This document shows positions 7,143-13,908 of a stretch of 16,938 nt of DNA, in pieces. The notes below the pieces were generated by a model, which saw nothing but the letters and a program-made list of their open reading frames with translations, had not been told where the DNA came from and did not search any database. The stretch spans positions 1-16,938 of the forward strand of contig CALCKF010000082.1 in NCBI GenBank assembly GCA_937966095.1, written 5' to 3'. How positions within the stretch are numbered: the stretch's first letter is position 1; every line of letters begins with the position of its first letter. Position numbers and translations under genes: made by a program. The DNA is from an uncultured Eubacterium sp. Its GTDB lineage: Bacteria > Bacillota > Clostridia > Peptostreptococcales > Anaerovoracaceae.

Positions 7143-8676
7143 GGTTCTATAAAAAATATTGGGGTGGGGAGCATCTCAATTAAGTCAGAGCCTCTGGAAT
7201 TTTAAAAATCTACCATTTAAAAGCTCCTGCAAAACCTCCACATCAGATACTCTATATGCAGAATAAAGATATTCTTTTCGACTCGAAATATGGACGCTGA
7301 AAAACGATATAATGCACCTGTAGCTCAATTGGAATGTATTCGATTTTAGCTGCATCCAATATCAAGACATTATCAATTTAACATAATATGCATGATGCGT
7401 CTACGAAATCTTGAAAACCTCGGCATACCGAAAGATACTCTTTTCAGCACCTTTATCCTGTTATTGCAGCCTTCAATATATCCATTAGTATATGGGTATT
7501 CAAATGAATTGAGTATTTCCCTGCTCCAGTTCTGATAGGTGAGGGACACTTTCATAAATTCCATAAGCCCGCTGCTTTGCGCATCCATGATCCATTTGCT
7601 TAGCCTTTTGGCAGCTTCGGAGCGTTCTGTGCTTGCCTTTACATATTCGAACTGCTGTTTAAGCGCATATGCTTTTCTTAAAGGCTCTGATACACGGAGC
7701 AGATTATCAAGCTGTACCCTATCAGTAACAGTAAGCCTGTCTGTATCTTTCAGTAAAAGATATTTACTCCTTTTGAAATACCTGCGCCATGTCACAGACA
7801 GGCGCTTTTGCTCTTCTACACGTATACGCTCTATTGCATAAGTTATCTGACGGACATAGTGGTATTTATCTACTATGATTTTCGCATGAGGGAAGAGTTC
7901 ATGCATCAACCTTCTATATCCACCTGTCATATCCATCACGATGAGCTTTACATCCTTTCTATTGCCGAATCTAAGAAGGTGATGTCGTATCGTTTCATGT
8001 TTTCTGTCAGGAAGAATATCTATTATTCTGTGATTCTTCGGATCAGCCAGTATACACTGAAATTTCTCGCCTTCCGAATTTCCTCTGAACTCATCTATGG
8101 CAAGGACATGAGGGAGCTTTACGGTTTTGAAACTGATATCGTTTATGATCTTTGCAGCTGTTGGAGGAGATATATTGTTCTGCTTTGCAATACTCTTGAT
8201 ACTGCGGCATTCCTTCAGCTGTTCGAAAATCTGCATGCTTACTCTGTTGGTAAAATGTCTGTATCGAGGCAGAAAATCGATATGTTCATCGAATCGTTTG
8301 CCACATTCAGGGCATACATGTCGGCGTTTTCTAAGATGAAGAATGGTATTATATCCTGATATGGAAACATCTTTTACCAGTTGAGTACGGTAATCATGGA
8401 TTTTGCTTGTGATGGTTCCGCAGCAAGGGCAGAAGTGCATTCGCTGTTCCATTCTGAGCCATATATGCATTTCACAACCCCGACATTCAATATTTGTTAC
8501 AATTACCTCTTTCAATTGGAGCAGTTTTTCGATACAATCCTGATAGAGCATTAGATACCTCCTTAGTGTTTTGTGTGGTAACTTTATTCTACAGGATTCA
8601 GGTGTCTAATGCTTCTCTTTTCGTTAAAAAAGATGACTCGCTATCTGCGAGCCACCCCAATTTATTTTTTAGAACC
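7143..8676 (-). mobile_element. ISL3-type insertion sequence, 1534 bp
   Basis: The ends are imperfect 25-bp inverted repeats at 7143-7167 and 8652-8676. Both begin GGTTCT and end TTGGGGTGG, with 22 of 25 positions matching. One transposase gene fills most of the element. A stretch of about 205 bp between the left repeat and the transposase stop (7168-7372) has no gene I can support but contains a tRNA-like 5' segment (7314-7332). A small palindrome, CTCGC/GCGAG (8637-8651), abuts the right repeat. ISL3 elements usually make an 8-bp target duplication. The flanks here (GAAATTTG left, TGAATTTT right) do not match cleanly, which points to a deletion or recombination after insertion. The right end interrupts the integrase gene. 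Confidence 0.88.
7373..8551 (-). CDS. tnp: ISL3-family transposase
   Basis: This 392-residue transposase is full length for the ISL3 family. The N-terminal region has paired zinc-finger cysteines (CRGCEMHIW and CPCCG near residues 23-47, then CPECGKRF near 79-86) and a helix-turn-helix (CRSIKSIAKQNNISPPTAAK, about 114-133). The catalytic DDE residues are visible: the first Asp in LAIDEFRG (about 150), the second in VMDMTGGYRR (about 206) and the Glu in NGYIEGCNNRIK (about 358). AAGGAGG lies eight bases before the ATG. The frame is intact, so the protein may be active. It could still drive rearrangement of the surrounding element. Confidence 0.95.
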   Translation of the reverse strand: MLYQDCIEKLLQLKEVIVTNIECRGCEMHIWLRMEQRMHFCPCCGTITSKIHDYRTQLVKDVSISGYNTILHLRKRRHVCPECGKRFDEHIDFLPRYRHFTNRVSMQIFEQLKECRSIKSIAKQNNISPPTAAKIINDISFKTVKLPHVLAIDEFRGNSEGEKFQCILADPKNHRIIDILPDRKHETIRHHLLRFGNRKDVKLIVMDMTGGYRRLMHELFPHAKIIVDKYHYVRQITYAIERIRVEEQKRLSVTWRRYFKRSKYLLLKDTDRLTVTDRVQLDNLLRVSEPLRKAYALKQQFEYVKASTERSEAAKRLSKWIMDAQSSGLMEFMKVSLTYQNWSREILNSFEYPYTNGYIEGCNNRIKVLKRVSFGMPRFSRFRRRIMHIMLN

Positions 8677-9721
8677 TGAATTTTCCCTTTGTTACTCTGC
8701 TGCTCAGCACGCCGTCGTCTGCATATGCTTTCGTAAATATCTGCCAGTGCACGCGCCCCCTGATCTCACGCGGCTGCATGAAATGCTGATGGTAATACTG
8801 CCCGTATCTGCTCTGCCTCTCAATCTGTTCTCTTTTGCTCTGTTTCAGGATTTCAAGAAGGCTTTCTCCGAAATCGACCACCCTCTGCTTGCCGTTCTTT
8901 GGCACTTTAAGCTCCCAGCACTTTTCTTCCCTGTCATAGTACATGGATCGTCTGACTGTAAGCCGCGATCTTTCAAAGTCGATATCCTCCCAGTTCAGCC
9001 CGCACACCTCGCCCGCTCTAAGCCCTGTATAGTAAGCGATCTGTACTGGCAACGCGTAATAACTGAGATTTTCATCCTTCAAAAAGAACTCTACAGCTTT
9101 TTCAAACTCTCCGTGAGTTATTGTACTCACTTTGTTTTCTTCACTGTCACCGAATATCTTCACAACCTTCTGCTGTCTTCTCTTCTTCACATACTGCATG
9201 TGGTTTTCGCGAAGATATCTTTTGGGATATACCGCATACTTAAACATTCCGTTGAGTACGCTGAAATGTTTTCTCAGTGTGCTTTCGGCATATGCTCTGA
9301 CCGTCCTGTTTCCCTTCTCATCGAATTTTCCGTAACTTTTGAGGTCTACATATGCCTGAATGTCTTCTATGGTCAGATCGCGTAGTTTTCTTGACCCGAG
9401 TTCTTCCTTTTTGATGTGCTTTATAGCGGCCTGCAATCCCGTCCTGCTGTTTGAAGCCATATCACTGTTTTCCACCTCGGATTCCCACCACTGGTCACAT
9501 AATTCCGCCACCGTAAGGCTTCCGGGATCAAACAGTTCTCCTTCGTATTTGTAATCATTAAGAGCCTGCTTGAGCATCAGCTCCGTTTCCTTCTTTGTCT
9601 TTCCTCCTTTGAATTCTCTCTGCTTCCACCTGCCGCCGCTTTCCTGAACCCGGAAGCGATAGTACCACTGATTGCCTTTCTTCCTGACACTTCCATTCTG
9701 TAACGATTCGTTTGCTGTCAT
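8669..9721 (-). pseudogene. int: Tyrosine-recombinase integrase, C-terminus lost to the IS
   Basis: This is a phage/ICE-type integrase of the lambda/Tn916 superfamily that would recombine the element at the tRNA-Lys attachment site. The best start is the ATG at 9719-9721 (MTANESLQNGSV), seven bases after AAAGGAG; an in-frame ATG further upstream at 9766 lacks such a site. Residues 10-60 form an arm-binding domain (NGSVRKKGNQWYYRFRV). About 68-175 is the core-binding SAM-like domain. The catalytic domain starts near 200, with the first catalytic Arg in YYTGLRAGEVCGL (about 235) and a Lys-containing strand in LKVPKNGKQRVVDF. The frame ends after KGKF, with the last codons and stop supplied by the IS inverted repeat. 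The HxxR, His/Trp and Tyr motifs, roughly 60-80 residues, are missing, so it cannot be catalytically complete. The lost end is not found on the other side of the IS. Confidence 0.9.
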
Positions 9722-9801
9722 CGTGTTCTCCTTTCCGCAGAACACTTTGTGGGATATTGACAACATAATACTGTTTAAACCATGCCCTGTCCGTATTCTG
9801 C

Positions 9802-10413
9802 TCAGCCATAGAAATCCTGCAGATTTTTCAGGCGCGCCAGGGCGGCTTTACTATCACCCGGGTACGCTTTTATGAGCTCTGAAATCTCCAGGAATGCATT
9901 AGATGTATGTAAAATTTCACGGAGAAACATGGTTTCGTTGAACTCGCCCGCAGAATCAAATCCTATCTCCTTTGCGATATCTGCGTACATTTCTTCATTC
10001 CTGCCATATCTCTGGTATGCTGTCTCAAGCGACTTGTTGAAGGCCTCGTACTCCCTGAGAACAAGGAGCAGCAGTGTCTTTGAAAACTCCTTCCCGGTAT
10101 CGTCCACATCGATATCAAGATACGTCTTTACCTTTTCAAGCTCGTCGAGCACCTCCACAGCCACCTTGCTGCTGACATCCGCTTTCATGTCATCGGTTTT
10201 GCCTGTGAGCCATTCCTCCGACACATGCCGCGCCTTGGCGAGCCCTTCGACCACCAGCTTCTTGGTGTTGTCAATGGTCCCGCTCTCATACCGCTGTATG
10301 GTGGATTTGTTTACATCGAGCTTATCCGCAAGGTAATCCTGCGTGAGCTTAAGCTCCTTCCGCCTCGTTTTGACACGAGTCCCTATAGTTTTTCTCAAAT
10401 CTTTATCAAACAT
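9802..10413 (-). CDS. Cro/CI-type (XRE) transcriptional repressor
   Basis: This 203-residue regulator begins with an XRE helix-turn-helix (about residues 10-65: RVKTRRKELKLTQDYLADKL, then DVNKSTIQRYESG). The C-terminal half is helical and acidic, not a LexA-type peptidase: no Ala-Gly cleavage site or Ser/Lys pair is visible. It probably forms oligomers by another route, and control by an antirepressor or protease is possible. It faces the excisionase-like gene, and two matching palindromes (10464-10476 and 10540-10552) lie in the shared region, one over the -35 of its own promoter. The stop TGA (9802-9804) overlaps the ATG of a small alternative frame at 9809 as ATGGCTGA. The integrase follows in the same direction, 80 bp away, so repressor and integrase are probably one transcript. 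Confidence 0.9.
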   Translation of the reverse strand: MFDKDLRKTIGTRVKTRRKELKLTQDYLADKLDVNKSTIQRYESGTIDNTKKLVVEGLAKARHVSEEWLTGKTDDMKADVSSKVAVEVLDELEKVKTYLDIDVDDTGKEFSKTLLLLVLREYEAFNKSLETAYQRYGRNEEMYADIAKEIGFDSAGEFNETMFLREILHTSNAFLEISELIKAYPGDSKAALARLKNLQDFYG

Positions 10414-10440
10414 GTCACTTATCCTTATGTATTTTTTTAC

Positions 10441-10469
10441 AGTATATCACGGCACCTCTTTTATTGCAA
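10441..10469 (-). promoter_or_regulatory. Repressor promoter
   Basis: On the minus strand TTGCAA (10464-10469), a 17-bp spacer and TATACT (10441-10446) precede the repressor start at 10413. The -35 lies inside the first operator palindrome, so binding there should switch the repressor's own gene. Confidence 0.7.
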
Positions 10470-10476
10470 TGCGCAA
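10464..10476. promoter_or_regulatory. Operator palindrome O1 (TTGCAATGCGCAA)
   Basis: This is an inverted repeat, TTGC-N5-GCAA, flanked by A and T. It matches O2 in 12 of 13 bases (G versus A in the centre). It covers the -35 of the repressor promoter and is a probable repressor-binding site. Confidence 0.7.
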
Positions 10477-10507
10477 TTTATTTATTTTTATTAAAATGGC
10501 ATAACGC

Positions 10508-10535
10508 TTGATAAATTGTCGGAAAGCTGTATAAT
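10508..10535 (+). promoter_or_regulatory. Promoter of the excisionase/replication operon
   Basis: TTGATA (10508-10513), a 16-bp spacer and a perfect TATAAT (10530-10535) lie directly upstream of operator O2 (10540-10552). O2 sits across the expected transcription start, so a bound repressor would silence this promoter. Confidence 0.75.
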
Positions 10536-10539
10536 ATAG

Positions 10540-10552
10540 TTGCAATACGCAA
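10540..10552. promoter_or_regulatory. Operator palindrome O2 (TTGCAATACGCAA)
   Basis: This is the same TTGC-N5-GCAA palindrome as O1, centred 76 bp away. It overlaps the start point of the plus-strand operon. A looser relative, TTGC-N7-GCAA, lies at 10573-10587 and could be a weak third site. Confidence 0.7.
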
Positions 10553-10576
10553 TAAATATACGGAAGGAGTGGTTGC

Positions 10577-10792
10577 ATTAACGGCAATAAACTGGCAATG
10601 ACGGTAGAGGAAGCGGCAGAATATACGGGAATCGGCAGGAACACCATGAGGCAGCTCATAGAATGGAAAGCCATGCCTGTTCTGAAGGTGGGGAGAAAGA
10701 TACTCATACCGACCGATGTTCTCATAAAATTCATATCGCTGAATCAAAATGTAAATCTCAGGGACAAAAGCGAGATCCACAAGATCTCATAG
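10577..10792 (+). CDS. xis: Excisionase-like small helix-turn-helix protein
   Basis: This small DNA-binding protein has a MerR/excisionase-type winged helix (LAMTVEEAAEYTGIGRNTMR, then QLIEWKAMPVLKVGRKILIP). The family bends attachment-site DNA so that the integrase excises, as Tn916 Xis does. The nearest ATG is at 10598 and would give 64 residues, but it has no ribosome-binding site. The strong GGAAGGAG at 10562-10569 is about eight bases before an in-frame ATT (10577-10579), giving 71 residues (start INGNKLAMTVEE). ATT is rare but known as a start codon. I annotate the longer form and regard the start as open. It is the first gene behind the repressed plus-strand promoter, 16 bases before the replication gene. 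Confidence 0.8.
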   Translation: MNGNKLAMTVEEAAEYTGIGRNTMRQLIEWKAMPVLKVGRKILIPTDVLIKFISLNQNVNLRDKSEIHKIS

Positions 10793-10808
10793 GCAGGGGG
10801 ATGATCGA

Positions 10809-11768
10809 TTGAGCAGACAGAAAAACAATTTTTCTTCAGGAAGTCCAATAGTCGATCAGATGTACGGGATGGAGATCACGGGCAATGTCATTCCGCTTAA
10901 CTGGTTCAAAACGATAACAACATCTAACGGCAAACCAAACAGCACAGCAATCATGCTGCTGAGTGACATTGTCTACTGGTACCGTCCAAAGATATTGAGG
11001 GATGAGGCGACGGGAGAATTTATCGGGAAAAAAAAACGCTTTAAAGCAGACCTTCTGCAGCGAAGCTACAGGCAGTTTTCAGAGCAGTTCGGATACTCCA
11101 AGAGACAGGTCACGGAAGCAATAAAGGCGCTTGAAACTCTCGGAGTTATCAGAAGGGAGTTCAGAACGGTATCGACAAACATGCAGAAGCTGAGCAATGT
11201 CCTGTATATAGAATTATTCCCCGACAAGCTAATGGAGCTCACTTATCCGGAGAAAGCAGGGGGCGATGTATCACTTTCAAATGTGATACCTATCACTTTA
11301 AAAAGTGACAGGGTATCACATATTTCCGATATTGATATGACCGAAAATCGCCATACAAATACAGAGAACACGACAGAGAATATTATTACAAAAGACTATC
11401 CACTTCCGGCTGAGGCGGCTGCCGTTTTCAAAGATCAGATCCATTATGAAGCTCTCATATCCGATCTGCCCTTTAAGAAAACCGCAGTAGATGAGCTCGT
11501 AAACATCGCGGCAGAAGTGCTCACAAGCAGCAAAAAAACTATCCGGGTAAACAAAGAAGAACGGCCGTCTTCCCAGGTAAAGGATCGGTTCCGCAAGCTC
11601 AACATCGAGCATATAAAATATGTTCTCGATGAACTCAGCCGCTGTAAATCCGATGTGGCACATATGCGAGCCTTCCTGATAACGCTGATGTACAACGCTC
11701 CTGCGACAATAGACAGCTACTACACAGCCAAAGTGAATCACGACATGATGCACGCAGAAAAACAATGA
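10809..11768 (+). CDS. Replication-initiator-like protein with C-terminal DUF6017-type domain
   Basis: This 319-residue protein resembles the RepA-like proteins of clostridial integrative elements. The N-terminal part (about residues 22-140: GNVIPLNWFKTITTSNGKPN; later QFSEQFGYSKRQVTEAIKAL) is a winged-helix domain of the phage replisome-organiser type. A polar linker spans about 150-200. The C-terminal domain (about 210-310: ALISDLPFKKTAVDELVNIA; FRKLNIEHIKYVLDELSRCK; MRAFLITLMYNAP) is the DUF6017-type segment seen at the end of such proteins. Translation probably starts at TTG 10809-10811, eight bases after AGGGGG; the ATG at 10801 opens only a short frame. Its likely role is replication of the excised circle, which is inference. 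In related elements mobilisation genes often come next, but here the sequence goes directly to hairpins and an oppositely oriented cargo gene. Confidence 0.75.
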   Translation: MSRQKNNFSSGSPIVDQMYGMEITGNVIPLNWFKTITTSNGKPNSTAIMLLSDIVYWYRPKILRDEATGEFIGKKKRFKADLLQRSYRQFSEQFGYSKRQVTEAIKALETLGVIRREFRTVSTNMQKLSNVLYIELFPDKLMELTYPEKAGGDVSLSNVIPITLKSDRVSHISDIDMTENRHTNTENTTENIITKDYPLPAEAAAVFKDQIHYEALISDLPFKKTAVDELVNIAAEVLTSSKKTIRVNKEERPSSQVKDRFRKLNIEHIKYVLDELSRCKSDVAHMRAFLITLMYNAPATIDSYYTAKVNHDMMHAEKQ

Positions 11769-11807
11769 GCTCTGCGTGCATATTTGTTAGCAAGCACTGC
11801 ATTTATA

Positions 11808-11840
11808 CTCCTGACGGAGTTAAAACGCATATGTCAGGAG
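11808..11840. other. Hairpin downstream of the replication gene
   Basis: CTCCTGAC (11808-11815) and GTCAGGAG (11833-11840) are perfect 8-bp arms around a 17-base loop. No T run follows on either strand, so it is not a standard terminator. It lies where mobilisation genes and a transfer origin would be expected in a related element. It could be an oriT or replication-origin remnant, which is unproven. The whole interval 11769-11968 has no gene I can support. Confidence 0.4.
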
Positions 11841-11878
11841 GGCCTGAAACCCTATCAATTTTTAAAACTTCTTTGCAT

Positions 11879-11913
11879 AAAAAAACGAACGCAGCCAATT
11901 ATCGCTGCGCTCG
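11879..11913 (-). terminator. Strong terminator of the surface-protein gene
   Basis: On the minus strand CGAGCGCAGC (11913-11904) pairs with GCTGCGTTCG (11895-11886) with a single wobble, around eight bases, and is followed by seven T residues (11885-11879). It lies 55 bp beyond the surface-protein stop. Confidence 0.85.
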
Positions 11914-11968
11914 TCCTATAACTCCATAATCAATATATCTGATTTCATTCATGCAATACTAAAATCTC

Positions 11969-13421
11969 TTATTGCTCTCTCCTCCTGTATATCCCGGTGC
12001 CTACTGCTCCTGCCGCTGCCAGTATCGCAAGTCCTGCATAGAGTGCAATATTGAAGTCATCTCCTGTCTGTGAAGATGAGTCAGCAACAGCCTTGATAGT
12101 AAACTCTGTGGTTGCCGTTCCCGTATCAGAAACGATTGCCAGCGTGTGTTTGCCTACAGACAGAGTTTCCAGATAAGAAGTCTTCAGTGTGACGATAGTG
12201 CTGCCTTCCTTTACCGTATAGTTGGCAGGATCAAGATCACTACCGTCTACCTGTACTTTCTGGAAATCAGCATATTCAGCATTTGAAGTGAACGAAAGTC
12301 CTTCACTGCTTCCTATCTGCCATACTCCGTTTGCTCCCGCTATGATCACAGGAGCCGACGGTTCCACCGGTGCAACATAGTCAGGATCTTCTGCTCCGCA
12401 TACTGTGCATACTCCGTTTTCAAACTTGTGGCCAGTGGCTGGAATTGCTGTTACATCTATCTTAGCATCACATCGTGTGCAATGGCGAGACTTACTCCCG
12501 GGGACAGTACAGGTAGCCTCTGTATCGACGGTCTCAGGGCCTGCAATATGTTCTACTGTGACAATGCAAGTGGCACAGAAATCTCCTGCTATAGCCGTTA
12601 TACTCACTTTACCTTCCTTAACAGCTTTAACATTTCCGTTCATATCTACTGTCGCAACATTTGCATCTTCGCTTTCCCATTCTATTGTTTTATCTGTTGC
12701 ATTCTCAGGATCAATAACGGCAGTAAGTGTAGAAGTTTTTCCGGGGCAGAGTGACAATTCCTTTTCATTCAATGAGATGTTCGTTACCTCTATCGGTATG
12801 ACAAAATCACCTTTTTCGTTAGTAGTTAATTGTATAACATTTCCATCTGTATCCTTAATCGTAATTTCACTGTTCTCCCCCGGCGAAAAATCAAGCGCCG
12901 AATCTTCATCTAAAATAACATCCCCCGTAGCGCTGTCTTCGACGATGGATCTTCCTTCTCCTCCCGTTTTAATTTTACTGTTAGTAAGGTGGATATCCTG
13001 GTGTCCTCGCATACCAATCCCATAAGCTTCCGTACCTTCGATTGATTCAATATTGATAGTGTCTAAATTAACATCATACATCGCAAGAATCCCGAGAACA
13101 TTTTCGCCCAATAAAATAGTTCCGTTTTTTATATTCATATTGCCGCTATGATCAACGGAAATAAATCCCCATCCTCTGATTCCTTCATATGCCGACATAT
13201 AGTCCGGAAGTTCTAATTCTTTATAAGAATCCGAAGGCAAAATTGTTAATGTAATTAGAAGCTACAGCAGTTGCTTTATTGAGATCGGAAAATCCCCCTA
13301 TTTCATCTCCGTCAGCATCATATACGGCACAAATTTCATCTTCTGCCGCAAATGCAGTCATTGGAATCATTGCAAGAACCATAAACAAGGTTAACACTGC
13401 AGACAAAATTTTCCTTTTCAT
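11969..13421 (-). pseudogene. Frameshifted Big2-domain cell-surface protein with sortase-type C-terminus
   Basis: This was one secreted protein of about 484 residues, now split in two frames. The first part starts at ATG 13419-13421, after GAGGAG, with a signal peptide ending TAFA-AEDE. It reads to SNYINNFAFGFL and stops at 13221. The second part continues in another frame from about 13242 to 11969. Removing one T from the T4 run at 13239-13242 joins them as NYINNLPSDSYKELELPDYM. After the join come: a beta-helix-like Asn/Ile/Gly segment; a Big2 immunoglobulin-like domain (EKELSLCPGKTSTLTAVIDP, DKTIEWESEDANVATVD); a Cys-rich CTRCD...CTVCGAE segment; and a second beta domain (GVWQIGSSEGLSFTSNAEYA). 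The end is SQTGDD, a hydrophobic helix and the charged tail YRRREQ. SxTGD is a variant LPxTG-like sorting signal. It probably was cell-wall anchored and could be an adhesin. Phase variation, decay or a sequencing error would each explain the shift. Confidence 0.85.
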
Positions 13422-13511
13422 TTTGTTCTCTCCTCTCATTTTTAATTTAGCAGAAATTTTGTATTCAACGCTGTCTCAACCTCGCATTAACAATTTTTTC
13501 TTTTTAAACAT

Positions 13512-13537
13512 AAAAAACCTCCTTCTTCTCGAAGGAG
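13512..13537 (-). terminator. Terminator of the putative structured RNA
   Basis: On the minus strand CTCCTTC (13537-13531) pairs perfectly with GAAGGAG (13525-13519) around GAGAA, followed by GTTTTTT. It is not paired with any coding gene on the minus strand upstream of it, other than the structured-RNA region 13540-13676. Confidence 0.8.
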
Positions 13538-13676
13538 ATATGATCCATATATTTTCTTGTGCTCAACATATTACAGTTATGGTTATTCCTCCGAGATGTC
13601 ACTCCCGTTGCGGAGGCAATGGGGCTTCGCCCCCCCCGACAAATTTTAGATATTACCCTCTGAGGGGTTTATACTT
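13513..13676 (-). ncRNA. Putative structured RNA (or decayed small-toxin mRNA)
   Basis: A minus-strand promoter (13683-13711) and an intrinsic terminator (13512-13537) enclose about 165 bases with no convincing gene. Two GC-rich structures stand out in an AT-rich surround: a GGGGC-GAA-GCCCC hairpin (13633-13621) and a second stem, CCTCCG (13616-13611) with CGGAGG (13593-13588), 17 bases in its loop. The second stem would hide a GGAGG Shine-Dalgarno, and just downstream of it the minus strand reads ATA ACT GTA ATA TGT TGA, with ATA where a start ATG would be. From memory, this leader layout resembles the structured leaders of small holin-like toxin genes of Firmicutes, here with a dead coding part. 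That link is a guess. A free regulatory RNA is the alternative. Confidence 0.45.
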
Positions 13677-13682
13677 GTATAA

Positions 13683-13711
13683 ATATTACAACTTTTTATT
13701 CTAAATTGCAA
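13683..13711 (-). promoter_or_regulatory. Promoter of the putative structured RNA
   Basis: On the minus strand TTGCAA (13706-13711), exactly 17 bases and TAATAT (13683-13688) form a good sigma-A promoter. Its start would be near 13676. Confidence 0.6.
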
Positions 13712-13848
13712 GCATTTGCTTAATACTATCGTAGCATATATTAAAGGGTTATGCCACATAAATACAAACCTTATTCTTGCATGTTCTGTAATTATTATCT
13801 GCTCAGGAATATTGATTTGCCAGACGAAATTGAATAAATCTTAAGTTA

Positions 13849-13892
13849 GTTCCAAGTTGGTTCCAAGTTAGTTCCAAGTCGGTTCCAAGTTG
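13849..13892. repeat. Four tandem copies of an 11-bp repeat (GTTCCAAGTTG type)
   Basis: Copies at 13849-13859, 13860-13870, 13871-13881 and 13882-13892 differ only in the last two bases, and a partial copy precedes them. They lie 17 bp beyond the stop of the AlbA_2 gene. An 11-bp unit cannot keep a reading frame, so they are not coding. From memory, some AlbA_2/ATPase proteins have Leu-Gly-Thr repeats encoded by similar DNA, so this could be the decayed relic of such a tail. Confidence 0.8.
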
Positions 13893-13908
13893 CGTTCAAT
13901 CTTTTAAA

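Noticed and set aside
7808..8359. 183-codon plus-strand frame opposite the transposase
   Set aside because: It is antisense to a clearly recognised ISL3 transposase with DDE motifs and has no ribosome-binding site.
8609..9385. 258-codon plus-strand frame opposite the integrase
   Set aside because: It spans the IS/integrase junction antisense to a recognised integrase, and the peptide has no family features.
9558..9809. 83-codon frame starting MAEQNTDRAWFKQYYVVNIP, coupled to the repressor stop
   Set aside because: The ATGGCTGA overlap is suggestive, but the ribosome-binding site is weak, most of the frame runs inside the integrase gene, and the sequence matches no family I know. A short coupled peptide cannot be excluded.
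11831..11929. 32-codon plus-strand frame MSGGPETLSIFKTSLHKKTN
   Set aside because: It lacks a ribosome-binding site and runs through the terminator of the opposite gene.
12405..13025. 206-codon plus-strand frame opposite the surface protein
   Set aside because: It is antisense to the Big2 and Cys-rich domains, which are clearly recognised on the minus strand.
13751..13837. 28-codon plus-strand frame MPHKYKPYSCMFCNYYLLRN
   Set aside because: AAAGGG is only two bases before the ATG, the promoter is weak, and the peptide is too short to judge; perhaps a gene scrap.
13843..13892. CRISPR array
   Set aside because: The 11-bp units are contiguous without spacers and no cas genes are present.
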